The translations under genes and the position numbers were made by a program. This document shows, one piece after another, positions 1 through 7,078 of a stretch of DNA of 18,836 bases (position 1 is the first letter of the stretch; each line of letters opens with the position of its first letter). The DNA comes from Pseudomonadota bacterium (lineage in GTDB: Bacteria; Pseudomonadota; Alphaproteobacteria; Micropepsales; Micropepsaceae), in the NCBI GenBank assembly GCA_025360685.1, contig JANYBR010000095.1, positions 1 through 18,836 on the forward strand, read 5' to 3'. The notes beneath the pieces were generated by a model. The model ran no database searches, had not been told where the DNA came from, and worked only from the letters and a program-made list of their open reading frames with translations.

Positions 1-781
1 CGATCGGCGGCCAGCCGAACAGGTCGCGCTGGCGCGGCGTCATCTTCGTCATCGCCTCGTCCCAGGACGGCCGCTCGGACTCGTCGGGCCAGGCAAGCTT
101 GCCCTGCCAGCGCCAGGCGCGCGTCTTGAAATCGGTGAGAATGGCAAAGCGCGAACGGTTCGGCGCGGTGAAGTTCGAACCGCGATGGAACACGTCGGTC
201 TTGTAGACCATCAGGCTGCCGGCTGGCCCTTCGATCGAGACTTCCTTGTCGAACCAGGTGCCGAATTTGGTCTGCGCCTGGCCGATCGGAACGTTGCGTG
301 TTTCCCGCAGCGGCACGACTTTGGTCGGCCCGTCCTTGTCCGTCACGTCCGACAGCAGGATGAACGTCGTCATTTGCGCGTTGGCGCCATCCTCGCGCGG
401 CACGACGATGGTGTGATTGCGATAGTCGCGATGATGATACTGATCGTAGTTGATGGCGCCGGAATATTTCGCCCACAGCTCACCCTTGTAGCAGTCGATC
501 TCCGTCGTCTTGAGAAAACGCTCCGCCATATCGATCAGAGCGGGATAGACGCAGAGCCGGTTGATCTCCCACGCGGGAAAGGGAAAGAGGTGAATGCCGG
601 AGAATTGCGACTTGCCGAATTTGGGATATTTCTCCGGGTCGGCGAAATAGTCCTCGGGCTGGGGATAAATCGTCCACAGCGCCTCCTGCGCCGCCTTCAG
701 CGACTCCTGGTCGATGAAATTCTCGACCACGGTGAAGCCGCGATCCCAGATCTCGGCAATCTTTTCGTCCGGTACTCGCAT
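1..781 (-). CDS. phytanoyl-CoA dioxygenase (PhyH) family protein, 3' end outside window
   Basis: The reading frame is open from an ATG at 781 to the window edge, giving 260 codons with no stop, so the C-terminus is missing. The translation begins MRVPDEKIAEIWDRGFTVVE. It carries the iron-binding pattern of non-haem Fe(II)/2-oxoglutarate dioxygenases: His117-Arg-Asp119 in YHHRDY, a distal His199 in VFHRGSNF, and an Arg (209 or 211) where the 2-oxoglutarate carboxylate is usually held. An N-terminal segment about the flavour of PhyH proteins precedes it. The substrate cannot be told; the family covers phytanoyl-CoA, ectoine, small metabolites and natural products. The ATG lies two bases after the purT stop, so it is probably co-transcribed and translationally coupled with purT. 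I infer an active oxygenase because all ligands are present. Confidence 0.82.
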   Translation of the reverse strand, partial: MRVPDEKIAEIWDRGFTVVENFIDQESLKAAQEALWTIYPQPEDYFADPEKYPKFGKSQFSGIHLFPFPAWEINRLCVYPALIDMAERFLKTTEIDCYKGELWAKYSGAINYDQYHHRDYRNHTIVVPREDGANAQMTTFILLSDVTDKDGPTKVVPLRETRNVPIGQAQTKFGTWFDKEVSIEGPAGSLMVYKTDVFHRGSNFTAPNRSRFAILTDFKTRAWRWQGKLAWPDESERPSWDEAMTKMTPRQRDLFGWPPI

Positions 782-783
782 GG

Positions 784-1965
784 TTAAGTTTTCACCGGTT
801 TCACAAACGCGGCCGCCGTCTTGGCGCGCCCCCTCGCCTCGTTGGTATCATCTCCGCGGGCGAGCGCAACGCCCATCCGCCGCTTGACATAGGATTCCGG
901 CTTGCCGAACAGCCGCAGCTCGCTTTGCGGAACACGCAAGGCTTCGTCGATGCCGTCGAAAGCGATGCCGTTCGCATCCATGCCGCCATAGATCACGGCC
1001 GACGCGCCGGGCGATTTCAGTTCGGTGGAAACTGGCAGGCCGAGAATGGCGCGGGCGTGGAGGGCGAACTCACTCTGATACTGGCTGACCAGCGTGACGA
1101 GGCCGGTATCATGCGGTCGCGGCGAGACTTCGGAGAACCAGACGTCATCGCCCTTGACGAACAATTCGACGCCGAAGATGCCATGACCGCCCAGCGCGGC
1201 GGTGATCTTTCCGGCCATGTCGCGTGCCTTTTCCAGTGCGGCGGGAGTCATCGCCTGCGGCTGCCAGGATTCGACATAGTCGCCATCGATCTGCACATGG
1301 CCGACGGGTTCGCAGAAATGGCTTCCGTCCACCGCGCGCACCGTGAGCTGCGTGATCTCGAAGTCGAATTTGATTTCGCCCTCGACGATGACGCGCGCTT
1401 CCTTCACTCTGCCGGCCGTGAGTGCCTTGTCCCACGCTTTGCCAACATCGTCCGCCGATTTGAGTTTCGACTGGCCCTTGCCGGACGAGGACATGACCGG
1501 TTTGACGAAGCAGGGAAAACCGATCCGCGTGGTGGCCGCCTGCAATTCCTCCAGCGACGAACAGAAGGCATAGGGTGAGGTCGGCAGCTTCAACTCTTCG
1601 GCGGCTAGGCGGCGGATGCGTTCGCGGTTCATGGTGATGTGCGCAGCGCGCGCCGTGGGGATGACGGTAGCCAGTCCGTCTGCCTCGATGCGTAGAAGTT
1701 CGTCGGTCGCGATGGCTTCGATCTCGGGTACGATCAGGTGCGGGCGTTCCTTTTCCACCAATGCGCGCAACGCCTTGGCGTCGGTCATATCGATGACATG
1801 CGCGCGATGCGCGACCTGCTGTCCGGGCGCGTTGGCATAGCGGTCGACGGCGATGGTCTCGACGCCCAGCCGCTGCAACGCGATGACGACTTCCTTGCCG
1901 AGCTCGCCCGAACCCAGCAGCATGACCTTGATCGCCGAGGGCGAGAGCGGTGTTCCGATGCGCAT
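784..1965 (-). CDS. purT: formate-dependent phosphoribosylglycinamide formyltransferase (GAR transformylase 2)
   Basis: PurT makes formyl-GAR from GAR, formate and ATP in the third step of purine synthesis, an alternative to folate-dependent PurN. The 393-residue protein has the length and order of the family: an N-terminal dinucleotide-like fold beginning VMLLGSGELGKEVVIALQRL, then an ATP-grasp domain with PCFVKPVMSSSGKGQSKL as the ATP-binding loop, the FDFEITQLTVR strand, and the metal-binding region FGVELFVKGDDVWFSEVSPR followed by PHDTGLVTL. The ATG at 1965 has no clear Shine-Dalgarno sequence. A later Met just before LLGSGELG would remove only the first 14 residues and is the alternative start. 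It is followed after two bases by the PhyH-like gene. A 150-base palindromic repeat separates it from ilvC. Confidence 0.95.
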   Translation of the reverse strand: MRIGTPLSPSAIKVMLLGSGELGKEVVIALQRLGVETIAVDRYANAPGQQVAHRAHVIDMTDAKALRALVEKERPHLIVPEIEAIATDELLRIEADGLATVIPTARAAHITMNRERIRRLAAEELKLPTSPYAFCSSLEELQAATTRIGFPCFVKPVMSSSGKGQSKLKSADDVGKAWDKALTAGRVKEARVIVEGEIKFDFEITQLTVRAVDGSHFCEPVGHVQIDGDYVESWQPQAMTPAALEKARDMAGKITAALGGHGIFGVELFVKGDDVWFSEVSPRPHDTGLVTLVSQYQSEFALHARAILGLPVSTELKSPGASAVIYGGMDANGIAFDGIDEALRVPQSELRLFGKPESYVKRRMGVALARGDDTNEARGRAKTAAAFVKPVKT

Positions 1966-2003
1966 GGTGGGAGATTAGCGAGATTCTCCGCCCAAAATAC
2001 AGC

Positions 2004-2153
2004 TGTCATCCCCGGCGAGTGCGAACGCTGCAAGCGTGAGTGCGAGGGAAGGGGACCCAGGTTCCTAAGGCTACACCGTTGGCGCCTAGATCGTTCATAC
2101 GCTGCCGCTATGAACTCCCTCGCGCCGCGTTGCGGCGCTCGCCGGGGATGACA
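2004..2153. repeat. 150-base intergenic element with perfect 16-base terminal inverted repeats
   Basis: The ends TGTCATCCCCGGCGAG (2004-2019) and CTCGCCGGGGATGACA (2138-2153) are exact reverse complements. The inside contains a GGGGACCCAGG core and further short palindromes (GAACGCTGCAAGCGT; CGCCGCGTTGCGGCG). No coding frame is credible. This resembles the palindromic, MITE-like intergenic repeats common in alphaproteobacterial genomes. It begins one base after the ilvC stop codon and may form a strong RNA hairpin at the end of the ilvC message. Its copy number in the genome cannot be seen here. Confidence 0.8.
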
Positions 2154-2154
2154 T

Positions 2155-3171
2155 TTAGTTTTTCGAGACGTCCACCAGCTTGTTCTTGGTGATCCAGGGC
2201 ATCATCGCTCGCAGGCGAGCGCCGACTTCTTCAATTGGATGTGCCGCGCCGCGGGCGCGCGTCGCCTTGAACGAAGCCTGGCCGGCCTTGTTCTCCAGCA
2301 CCCAGTCGCGCGCGAACTTGCCGGTCTGGATATCGTCAAGAATGCGCTTCATCTCGCGCTTGGTTTCCGCCGTGATGATGCGCGGGCCGGTGACATACTC
2401 GCCATACTCGGCCGTGTTGGAGATCGAGTAGTTCATGTTGGCGATGCCGCCTTCATAGATCAGATCGACGATCAGTTTCACTTCGTGCAGGCATTCGAAA
2501 TAAGCCATCTCGGGCGCGTAACCGGCTTCGGTGAGAGTCTCGAACCCGGCGCGGATGAGTTCGACCAGGCCACCGCACAGAACGGACTGCTCGCCGAACA
2601 GGTCGGTTTCGCATTCCTCGCGGAAGCTGGTCTCGATCACGCCGGCGCGGCCGCCGCCGATGGCGCTTGCATAGGCGAGGCCGAGGTCGTGCGCATTGCC
2701 GCTCGCATCCTGGTGGATTGCAATCAGGCACGGCACCCCCCCGCCCTTCTGATATTCGCCGCGTACGGTGTGGCCCGGGCCCTTGGGCGCAACCATCAGC
2801 ACGTCGAGATCGGCGCGCGGCTCGATCAAGCGGAAATGGATGTTGAAGCCGTGCGCGAAGAGCAGCGCCGCGCCCTGCTTCATGTTGCCGTGCAGGTCGC
2901 CGCGATAGATATCGGCCTGCAGCTCGTCCGGCGTCACCATCATCATGACGTCGGCCCATTTGGCGGCATCCGCGTTGGACATCACCTTGAAGCCGGCGGC
3001 CTCGGCCTTCTTCGCAGACGGACCGGGACGCGCCGCGATCACGACCTCCTTCACGCCGGAGTCGCGCATGTTCAGCGCATGGGCATGGCCCTGCGAACCG
3101 AAACCGATGATGGCGACCTTCTTGTTCTTGATGAAATTCAGATCGGCATCCCGATCGTAATAGACGCGCAT
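2155..3171 (-). CDS. ilvC: ketol-acid reductoisomerase (NADP+), class I
   Basis: IlvC converts 2-acetolactate and 2-aceto-2-hydroxybutyrate to dihydroxy acids in valine, leucine and isoleucine synthesis, using NADPH and Mg2+. The 338-residue length is that of the short class I enzymes. The Rossmann loop GFGSQGHA lies at residues 23-30. The catalytic His107 is in LLFAHGFNIH. The metal ligands are Asp190 and Glu194 in ETDLFGEQ, and Glu226 and Glu230 in the knotted helical domain. The ATG at 3171 is preceded by a good AGGAG at about eight bases. It lies downstream of ilvB and ilvH on the same strand but is separated from ilvH by a 134-base gap holding a palindromic repeat, so a promoter of its own is possible. 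Confidence 0.97.
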   Translation of the reverse strand: MRVYYDRDADLNFIKNKKVAIIGFGSQGHAHALNMRDSGVKEVVIAARPGPSAKKAEAAGFKVMSNADAAKWADVMMMVTPDELQADIYRGDLHGNMKQGAALLFAHGFNIHFRLIEPRADLDVLMVAPKGPGHTVRGEYQKGGGVPCLIAIHQDASGNAHDLGLAYASAIGGGRAGVIETSFREECETDLFGEQSVLCGGLVELIRAGFETLTEAGYAPEMAYFECLHEVKLIVDLIYEGGIANMNYSISNTAEYGEYVTGPRIITAETKREMKRILDDIQTGKFARDWVLENKAGQASFKATRARGAAHPIEEVGARLRAMMPWITKNKLVDVSKN

Positions 3172-3194
3172 GTGAGAGCTCCTAAACCAGATAC

Positions 3195-3290
3195 GTCATG
3201 GCCCGGCTTGTCCGGGCCACCCATCCGCGCGCGTCGGCGCGCCGAATAACTCTATGCCCACCTGGGTGGCCCGCGTTCGCGCGCCATGTC
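3195..3290. repeat. palindromic intergenic repeat, GGCCACCCA family, copy 1
   Basis: The left arm CATGGCCCGG...CGGGCCACCCA and the right arm TGGGTGGCC...GCGCCATG are imperfect inverted repeats around a GC-rich centre (CGCGCGTCGGCGCGCC). A second element of the same layout lies at 7953-8069; when that copy is reverse-complemented, the arms and the CGCGCGTC-GCGCGCC centre line up. It fills most of the space between ilvH and ilvC. Confidence 0.65.
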
Positions 3291-3305
3291 AAGCGGAGTG
3301 TGTCA

Positions 3306-3821
3306 CTACATCGCCTCCGGGCCGCGGGAAATCGCGGCGACGCCAGTGCGCGAGACGTCGACCAGGCCGAGCGGACGCATCAGCTCGATGAACTGGTCGA
3401 TCTTGAACGGCGCGCCGGTGATCTCGAACACGAAGCTGTTATGCGTGGTGTCGACGACATGGGCGCGGAAGATTTCGCCGATGCGCATGGCCTCGACCCG
3501 CTTCTCGCCACTGCCGGACACTTTCACCAGCGCCATTTCGCGTTCGATGCCGGGAGTCGACGTGGTCCAGTTGACGACGCGGTGCACCGGCACCAGGCGG
3601 CGCAGTTGCGCCTCGATCTGCTCGATCACTTCGGGCGTGCCGGAGGTCACGATGGTGACACGCGAGGTGTGCGCCGCGTGATCGACTTCGGCCACCGTCA
3701 GCGACTCGATGTTGTAGCCGCGTCCCGAGAACAGGCCGACCACGCGCGCCAGCACGCCCGCCTCGTTGTCGACGAGCACGGCGATGGTGTGGCGTTCGGT
3801 TCTGGGCATTTTCTGCTGCAT
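3306..3821 (-). CDS. ilvH: acetolactate synthase small (regulatory) subunit
   Basis: This is the regulatory partner of acetolactate synthase; it activates the large subunit and confers feedback inhibition by valine. The 171-residue protein opens with an ACT domain (RHTIAVLVDNEAGVLARVVG, then LFSGRGYNIESL) that binds the effector amino acid, followed by the ALS_ss C-terminal domain (REMALVKVSG; SFVFEITG; FIELMRPLGLVDVSRTG). Length and motif order are normal. The ATG at 3821 has GAG about seven bases upstream; an internal Met four codons later is a weaker alternative. It follows ilvB by 54 bases that hold a small hairpin repeat, and is surely part of the same operon. Confidence 0.96.
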   Translation of the reverse strand: MQQKMPRTERHTIAVLVDNEAGVLARVVGLFSGRGYNIESLTVAEVDHAAHTSRVTIVTSGTPEVIEQIEAQLRRLVPVHRVVNWTTSTPGIEREMALVKVSGSGEKRVEAMRIGEIFRAHVVDTTHNSFVFEITGAPFKIDQFIELMRPLGLVDVSRTGVAAISRGPEAM

Positions 3822-3839
3822 CGTTTTCTCAAGACTTCT

Positions 3840-3869
3840 CCCTCTCCCACGCTTCAGCGGGGGAGAGGG
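3840..3869. repeat. CCCTCTCCC hairpin repeat between ilvB and ilvH
   Basis: CCCTCTCCC (3840-3848) and GGGAGAGGG (3861-3869) are perfect nine-base inverted arms with an inner CGC/GCG pair. The same arm sequence recurs in the larger palindrome at 9676-9754. No T-run follows on the minus strand, so it does not look like a terminator. It could reduce or stabilise the message between the two synthase subunits. Confidence 0.6.
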
Positions 3870-3875
3870 GATTCG

Positions 3876-5699
3876 CTAAACCAGCATCTTGCCTTCCTCT
3901 GTCGGCGTGCCGTCATCGGCGTCGGAGAGGATCATCTCGTTGTGCGCCGCGCCGGACGGGATCATCGGATAGCAATTCTCCTTCTGATCAACGCGGCAGT
4001 CGAACAGGACGGGCCGTCTGACATCGATCATCTCGAGAATCTTGGCATCGAGCTCGGCGGGTTTGTCGGCACGAATACCGACGGCGCCATAGGCCTCCGC
4101 CAGCTTGACGAAATCGGGCAAGGCCTCCGAATAGGAATGCGAATAGCGCCCGCCATGCATCAGCTGCTGCCACTGGCGCACCATGCCCATATATTCGTTG
4201 TTCAGGATGAAGATCTTGATCGGCAGGTCGTATTGCACCGCCGTCGACATCTCCTGCATCGTCATCTGCACCGAGGCTTCGCCGGCAATGTCGATCACCA
4301 GAGAGTCAGGGTGCGCCACCTGCACGCCGACCGCTGCGGGAAGTCCGTAGCCCATTGTTCCAAGTCCGCCCGATGTCATCCAGCGGTTCGGCTCCTCGAA
4401 CTTGAAGCGCTGCGCCGCCCACATCTGGTGCTGGCCGACTTCGGTGGTGATGTAGACGTCGCGGCCGCGGGTGAGCTCGTAGAGCCGGTCGACTGCATAT
4501 TGCGGCTTGATGATCGTATCGGAGTTCCTGAACGACAGCGATTTCTTGGCGCGCCACACATCGATCTGTTTCCACCACTCCCTCAGTGCCGGCGCGTCGA
4601 CCTTGCGCCGCTGTGTCTTCCAGAAATGCAGCATCTCCTTCAGCGCCTTGGCGGCGTCGGCGACGATCGGCAGGTCGACGCGCACATTCTTGTTGATTTG
4701 CGACGGATCGATGTCGAGATGGATCTTCCTGGAGTTCGGCGAGAACAGATCGATCTTGCCCGTGACGCGATCGTCGAAGCGCGCGCCCAGACAGATCATC
4801 AGGTCGCAGTCATGCATGGCGTGGTTGGACTCGTAGGTTCCGTGCATGCCGACAAGGCCGAGCCATTGCGGATCGGAAGCGGGATAGGCGCCGAGGCCCA
4901 TCAAGGTCGAGGTGATCGGAAAGCCGGTGAGCTGAACCAGTTCGCGCATCAGCCGGCTGGCTTGCGGGCCGGAATTGATGATGCCACCGCCCGTGTAGAA
5001 CAGCGGTTTCTTCGCATTGGCCATCATATCGATGGCTTTGACGATGGCGCCCAGTTCCGGATCGGTCTTCGGCTTGTAGGTGCGATGGCGCACCGAGTCC
5101 GGCACGATGTAGGCGCCCTTCTTGAACTGAACGTCTTTGGGAATATCGACCACCACCGGACCGGGACGGCCGGTGGTCGCGATCTGGAACGCCTCGTGCA
5201 GCACGCGCGACAGGTCGTTGACATCCTTCACCAGCCAGTTGTGCTTGGTGCAGGCGCGCGTGATGCCGACCGTGTCGCATTCCTGGAATGCGTCGGTGCC
5301 GATGAGATGCGTGGCGACCTGTCCGCTCAGCAGGACGATCGGGATCGAGTCCATCAGCGCGTCGGTGAGGCCGGTGACCGCGTTGGTGGCGCCGGGGCCG
5401 GAGGTCACCAGCACCACACCGGGCTTGCCGGTCGAACGCGCATAGCCTTCGGCCGCGTGCGCCGCGCCCTGTTCGTGACGGCAAAGGACATGCGTGATGC
5501 CGTCCGCGGCAAACAGCGCGTCGTAGATCGGAAGCACCGCTCCGCCGGGATAGCCGAAGATGTGCTTGACGCCCTGATCCTTCAGGGCGCGGATTACCAT
5601 CTCGGCGCCCGAAAGCTGGATGGCCCCTTCGCGCGCGGGGGCGCCCGAATATTTGTCGAGGGCAGCCGCGCTGCCGGGGGAGTTTTCGTCCTTGTCCAT
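3876..5699 (-). CDS. ilvB: acetolactate synthase large (catalytic) subunit
   Basis: This thiamine-diphosphate enzyme condenses pyruvate with pyruvate or 2-ketobutyrate, the first common step of branched-chain amino acid synthesis. Seen in order are the N-terminal TPP domain with FGYPGGAVLPIYDAL and the catalytic Glu in CRHEQGAAHAAEGYAR (about residue 76), the central FAD-linked domain with LGARFDDRVTGKIDLF, and the C-terminal TPP/Mg domain from GEASVQMTMQEM to ILNNEYMGMVRQWQ (about 473-505). The usual GDG is GEA here, which I recall as normal for alphaproteobacterial enzymes and do not read as inactivation. Start choice: AAGGA sits eight bases before the ATG at 5699, whereas the in-frame ATG at 5708 directly abuts that sequence. 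I therefore prefer 5699 (607 residues); 5708 would add three residues. A leader and attenuator precede it. Confidence 0.96.
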   Translation of the reverse strand: MDKDENSPGSAAALDKYSGAPAREGAIQLSGAEMVIRALKDQGVKHIFGYPGGAVLPIYDALFAADGITHVLCRHEQGAAHAAEGYARSTGKPGVVLVTSGPGATNAVTGLTDALMDSIPIVLLSGQVATHLIGTDAFQECDTVGITRACTKHNWLVKDVNDLSRVLHEAFQIATTGRPGPVVVDIPKDVQFKKGAYIVPDSVRHRTYKPKTDPELGAIVKAIDMMANAKKPLFYTGGGIINSGPQASRLMRELVQLTGFPITSTLMGLGAYPASDPQWLGLVGMHGTYESNHAMHDCDLMICLGARFDDRVTGKIDLFSPNSRKIHLDIDPSQINKNVRVDLPIVADAAKALKEMLHFWKTQRRKVDAPALREWWKQIDVWRAKKSLSFRNSDTIIKPQYAVDRLYELTRGRDVYITTEVGQHQMWAAQRFKFEEPNRWMTSGGLGTMGYGLPAAVGVQVAHPDSLVIDIAGEASVQMTMQEMSTAVQYDLPIKIFILNNEYMGMVRQWQQLMHGGRYSHSYSEALPDFVKLAEAYGAVGIRADKPAELDAKILEMIDVRRPVLFDCRVDQKENCYPMIPSGAAHNEMILSDADDGTPTEEGKMLV

Positions 5700-5734
5700 G
5701 ACGGACATCCTTCGTCGTCAAATGCGTTGCAGCA

Positions 5735-5763
5735 CAAAAGCGAAAGGGGCGTTGCCGCCCCCT
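5735..5763 (-). terminator. attenuator terminator upstream of ilvB
   Basis: On the minus strand GGGGGCG, loop GCAA, CGCCCCT forms a seven-pair stem with one G-T wobble. It is extended by A-T and followed by the T-rich stretch TTTCGCTTTTG. It lies between the leader peptide stop and the ilvB start. A competing pairing GCCCC (5795-5791) with GGGGC (5761-5757) could act as antiterminator, and CGGGG/CCCCG (5804-5800 with 5794-5790) as the alternative early hairpin. Confidence 0.7.
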
Positions 5764-5795
5764 GGTTTCAAAGCCGCTGCGCCGGAAATCGGGGC

Positions 5796-5846
5796 CTATC
5801 CCCGTCCGTTCAGCGGCCTTCCAATAAGTACGAGTGCCAGATTCAC
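5796..5846 (-). CDS. ilv leader peptide (attenuation), 16 residues
   Basis: A GTG at 5846 with a GGGGAAGAG sequence just upstream opens a 16-codon frame reading MNLALVLIGRPLNGRG, then TAG. Six of the first seven residues after Met-Asn are branched-chain or Ala (Leu, Ala, Leu, Val, Leu, Ile), which is what an attenuation leader sensing charged Leu, Val and Ile tRNAs should look like. It starts about 18 bases after the predicted transcription start, its stop codon lies in the loop of an early hairpin, and a terminator hairpin follows before ilvB. Leader-peptide attenuation of ilv operons is established in proteobacteria. That this one works so is inferred from layout. Confidence 0.75.
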   Translation of the reverse strand: MNLALVLIGRPLNGRG

Positions 5847-5870
5847 GGCTCTTCCCCTTGGTTGCGGCGC

Positions 5871-5899
5871 AAAATACGGAAAGAGCGATTCGCCGTCAA
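5871..5899 (-). promoter_or_regulatory. sigma-70 type promoter for the ilvB leader and operon
   Basis: On the minus strand TTGACG (5899-5894) is followed after exactly 17 bases by TATTTT (5876-5871). Transcription would start near 5864, giving a short untranslated region before the leader GTG at 5846. It sits directly beyond the miaA stop at 5909. Confidence 0.7.
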
Positions 5900-5908
5900 G
5901 CAATTTAA

Positions 5909-6820
5909 TCATGTGAGCAGTAGCAAATTGGTAACAATATTGCGGTGATCCGTCGCATCCATCCGGGTCCAGTCGGTCAGTTGATTGCGGAACCAGGTGT
6001 CCTGACGCTTGGCATATTGACGGGTGGAGGTCACCGCCCGCGCGATCGCAGCCTCTTCGTCCATTGCACCAGCGTGCAGCGCAAGCAGTTCACGGCGCCC
6101 GATGATCTTGGCTGCGGGCAGATCGGAATTGAGGTTCTCCAGCGCCAGTGCTTCTGCCATCGCGCCGCCCGCCAACATCGCGCGAAACCGCGCCTCGATC
6201 CGCTCATGCAGCAGCGGCCGCGGCACATCGAGCACGAACCTCGCCAGTCGCAGGCCCGCGAGCACGGGCTTGCCGGCATTCTTCTGCCAGAAGGACAGTG
6301 GCTTGCCGGACGCTTCGAACACCTCGAAGGCGCGCAGCATGCGCTGGCTGTCGCCCGGACTGAGTTGGGCGGCCATCTGCGGATCGCGGCGGGCGAGTTC
6401 GGCATGGAACGCCTCGTGACCGATTTCATCGAGCCGATCGCGCGCCGCCTCGCGTATACCGGCCGGGACAACGGGCATCTCGGAAAGACCCTCTGTGAGC
6501 GCAGTGAAATAGAGGCCGGTGCCGCCGACGAAGATCGGAATGCGCTTGCTCGAGCGCAGCTCGACCAGAGCATGCCCCGCATCGCTCTCGAATCGTCCCG
6601 TCGAATAGGCTTCGCGCGCCGGGACGTGGCCATAGAGCAGGTGCGGCGCTTTCGCCATGTCCGCGTCGCTCGGCCGTGCCGTCAAAATGCGCGGCTCGCG
6701 ATAAACCTGCATGGAATCGGCGTTCACAATGACGCCGCCGATGCGCTGCGCCAGTTGCAATGCCGCACGCGACTTGCCGCTTGCGGTGGTGCCTGCGATA
6801 AGAATGGCGTCGACGTTCAA
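5909..6820 (-). CDS. miaA: tRNA dimethylallyltransferase
   Basis: MiaA adds the dimethylallyl group to N6 of A37 in tRNAs reading codons that begin with U. The 303-residue protein has the P-loop GTTASGKS at residues 10-17, the NADSMQVYR substrate loop, FVGGTGLYFTALTEGL, the DSQRMLRAFEVFEASGKPLS region and the C-terminal tRNA-binding TRQYAKRQDTWFRNQ. The start codon is TTG at 6820, with AAAGG seven bases upstream. The P-loop lies so close to this position that no later start is possible, and no in-frame ATG lies just upstream. Only twelve bases separate it from the divergent GTG-started gene at 6833, so the miaA promoter must lie inside that gene. Downstream, the ilvB promoter begins ten bases after the stop. 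Confidence 0.96.
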   Translation of the reverse strand: MNVDAILIAGTTASGKSRAALQLAQRIGGVIVNADSMQVYREPRILTARPSDADMAKAPHLLYGHVPAREAYSTGRFESDAGHALVELRSSKRIPIFVGGTGLYFTALTEGLSEMPVVPAGIREAARDRLDEIGHEAFHAELARRDPQMAAQLSPGDSQRMLRAFEVFEASGKPLSFWQKNAGKPVLAGLRLARFVLDVPRPLLHERIEARFRAMLAGGAMAEALALENLNSDLPAAKIIGRRELLALHAGAMDEEAAIARAVTSTRQYAKRQDTWFRNQLTDWTRMDATDHRNIVTNLLLLT

Positions 6821-6832
6821 GGTGCAGCCTTT

Positions 6833-7078
6833 GTGAGCGACACGGCAGAAATCGCACGGTTCGAGGCGCTGGCGGAAGAGGCCATGAGCGCAATATACGA
6901 CGCACGCGGTGCGGACGTACGCGCGGCGCTGGAAGACGCCCGCTACAATATCGAGCGCGCCATCGACATCGCCCGCATGCGCGGCCTGAAGGACGAGATC
7001 GAGCGCCTCGGCAAGCGCCGTGACCGCATCCAGGCGGCGTACGACCTGCGCTTCAAGAAGCGTCCCGCCAAGCCGTGA
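6833..7078 (+). CDS. small uncharacterised helical protein upstream of serB
   Basis: I do not recognise this family. The frame starts at GTG 6833, has AAGGTG about eight bases upstream, and encodes 81 residues. They are very rich in Ala, Arg, Glu and Asp and are probably all helix: the first half holds EIARFEALAEEAMSAIYDA and the second YNIERAIDIARMRG, with LKDEIERLGKRRDRI after it, ending basic (RFKKRPAKP). There is no signal peptide or membrane segment. A later ATG at 6884 is a possible shorter start. Its TGA overlaps the GTG of serB by four bases (GTGA), so the two are translationally coupled. The coupling supports a real gene, but the function is unknown and a regulatory or tRNA/RNA-binding role would be guesswork. 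Confidence 0.65.
   Translation: MSDTAEIARFEALAEEAMSAIYDARGADVRAALEDARYNIERAIDIARMRGLKDEIERLGKRRDRIQAAYDLRFKKRPAKP

Noticed and set aside
3840..3869. Hairpin between ilvB and ilvH as a transcription terminator
   Set aside because: No T-run follows on the minus strand, the arms match a dispersed repeat at 9676-9754, and ilvH should be co-transcribed with ilvB.
4179..4281. GEA in place of GDG in the ThDP motif of acetolactate synthase as a sign of inactivation
   Set aside because: I recall this form from alphaproteobacterial enzymes, the acidic residue next to it and the NN end of the motif are kept, and the subunit lies in a complete operon.
3198..5948. A 916-codon open frame on the plus strand opposite ilvH and ilvB
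   Set aside because: It runs antisense through clearly conserved acetolactate synthase genes; its product is rich in Arg, His and Asp with no family motifs, as expected from a GC-rich shadow frame.
5945..6832. Upstream part of the long plus-strand frame that ends with the 81-residue gene
   Set aside because: It is antisense to miaA and shows no domain; only the part after the GTG at 6833 lies outside miaA and has a ribosome site.
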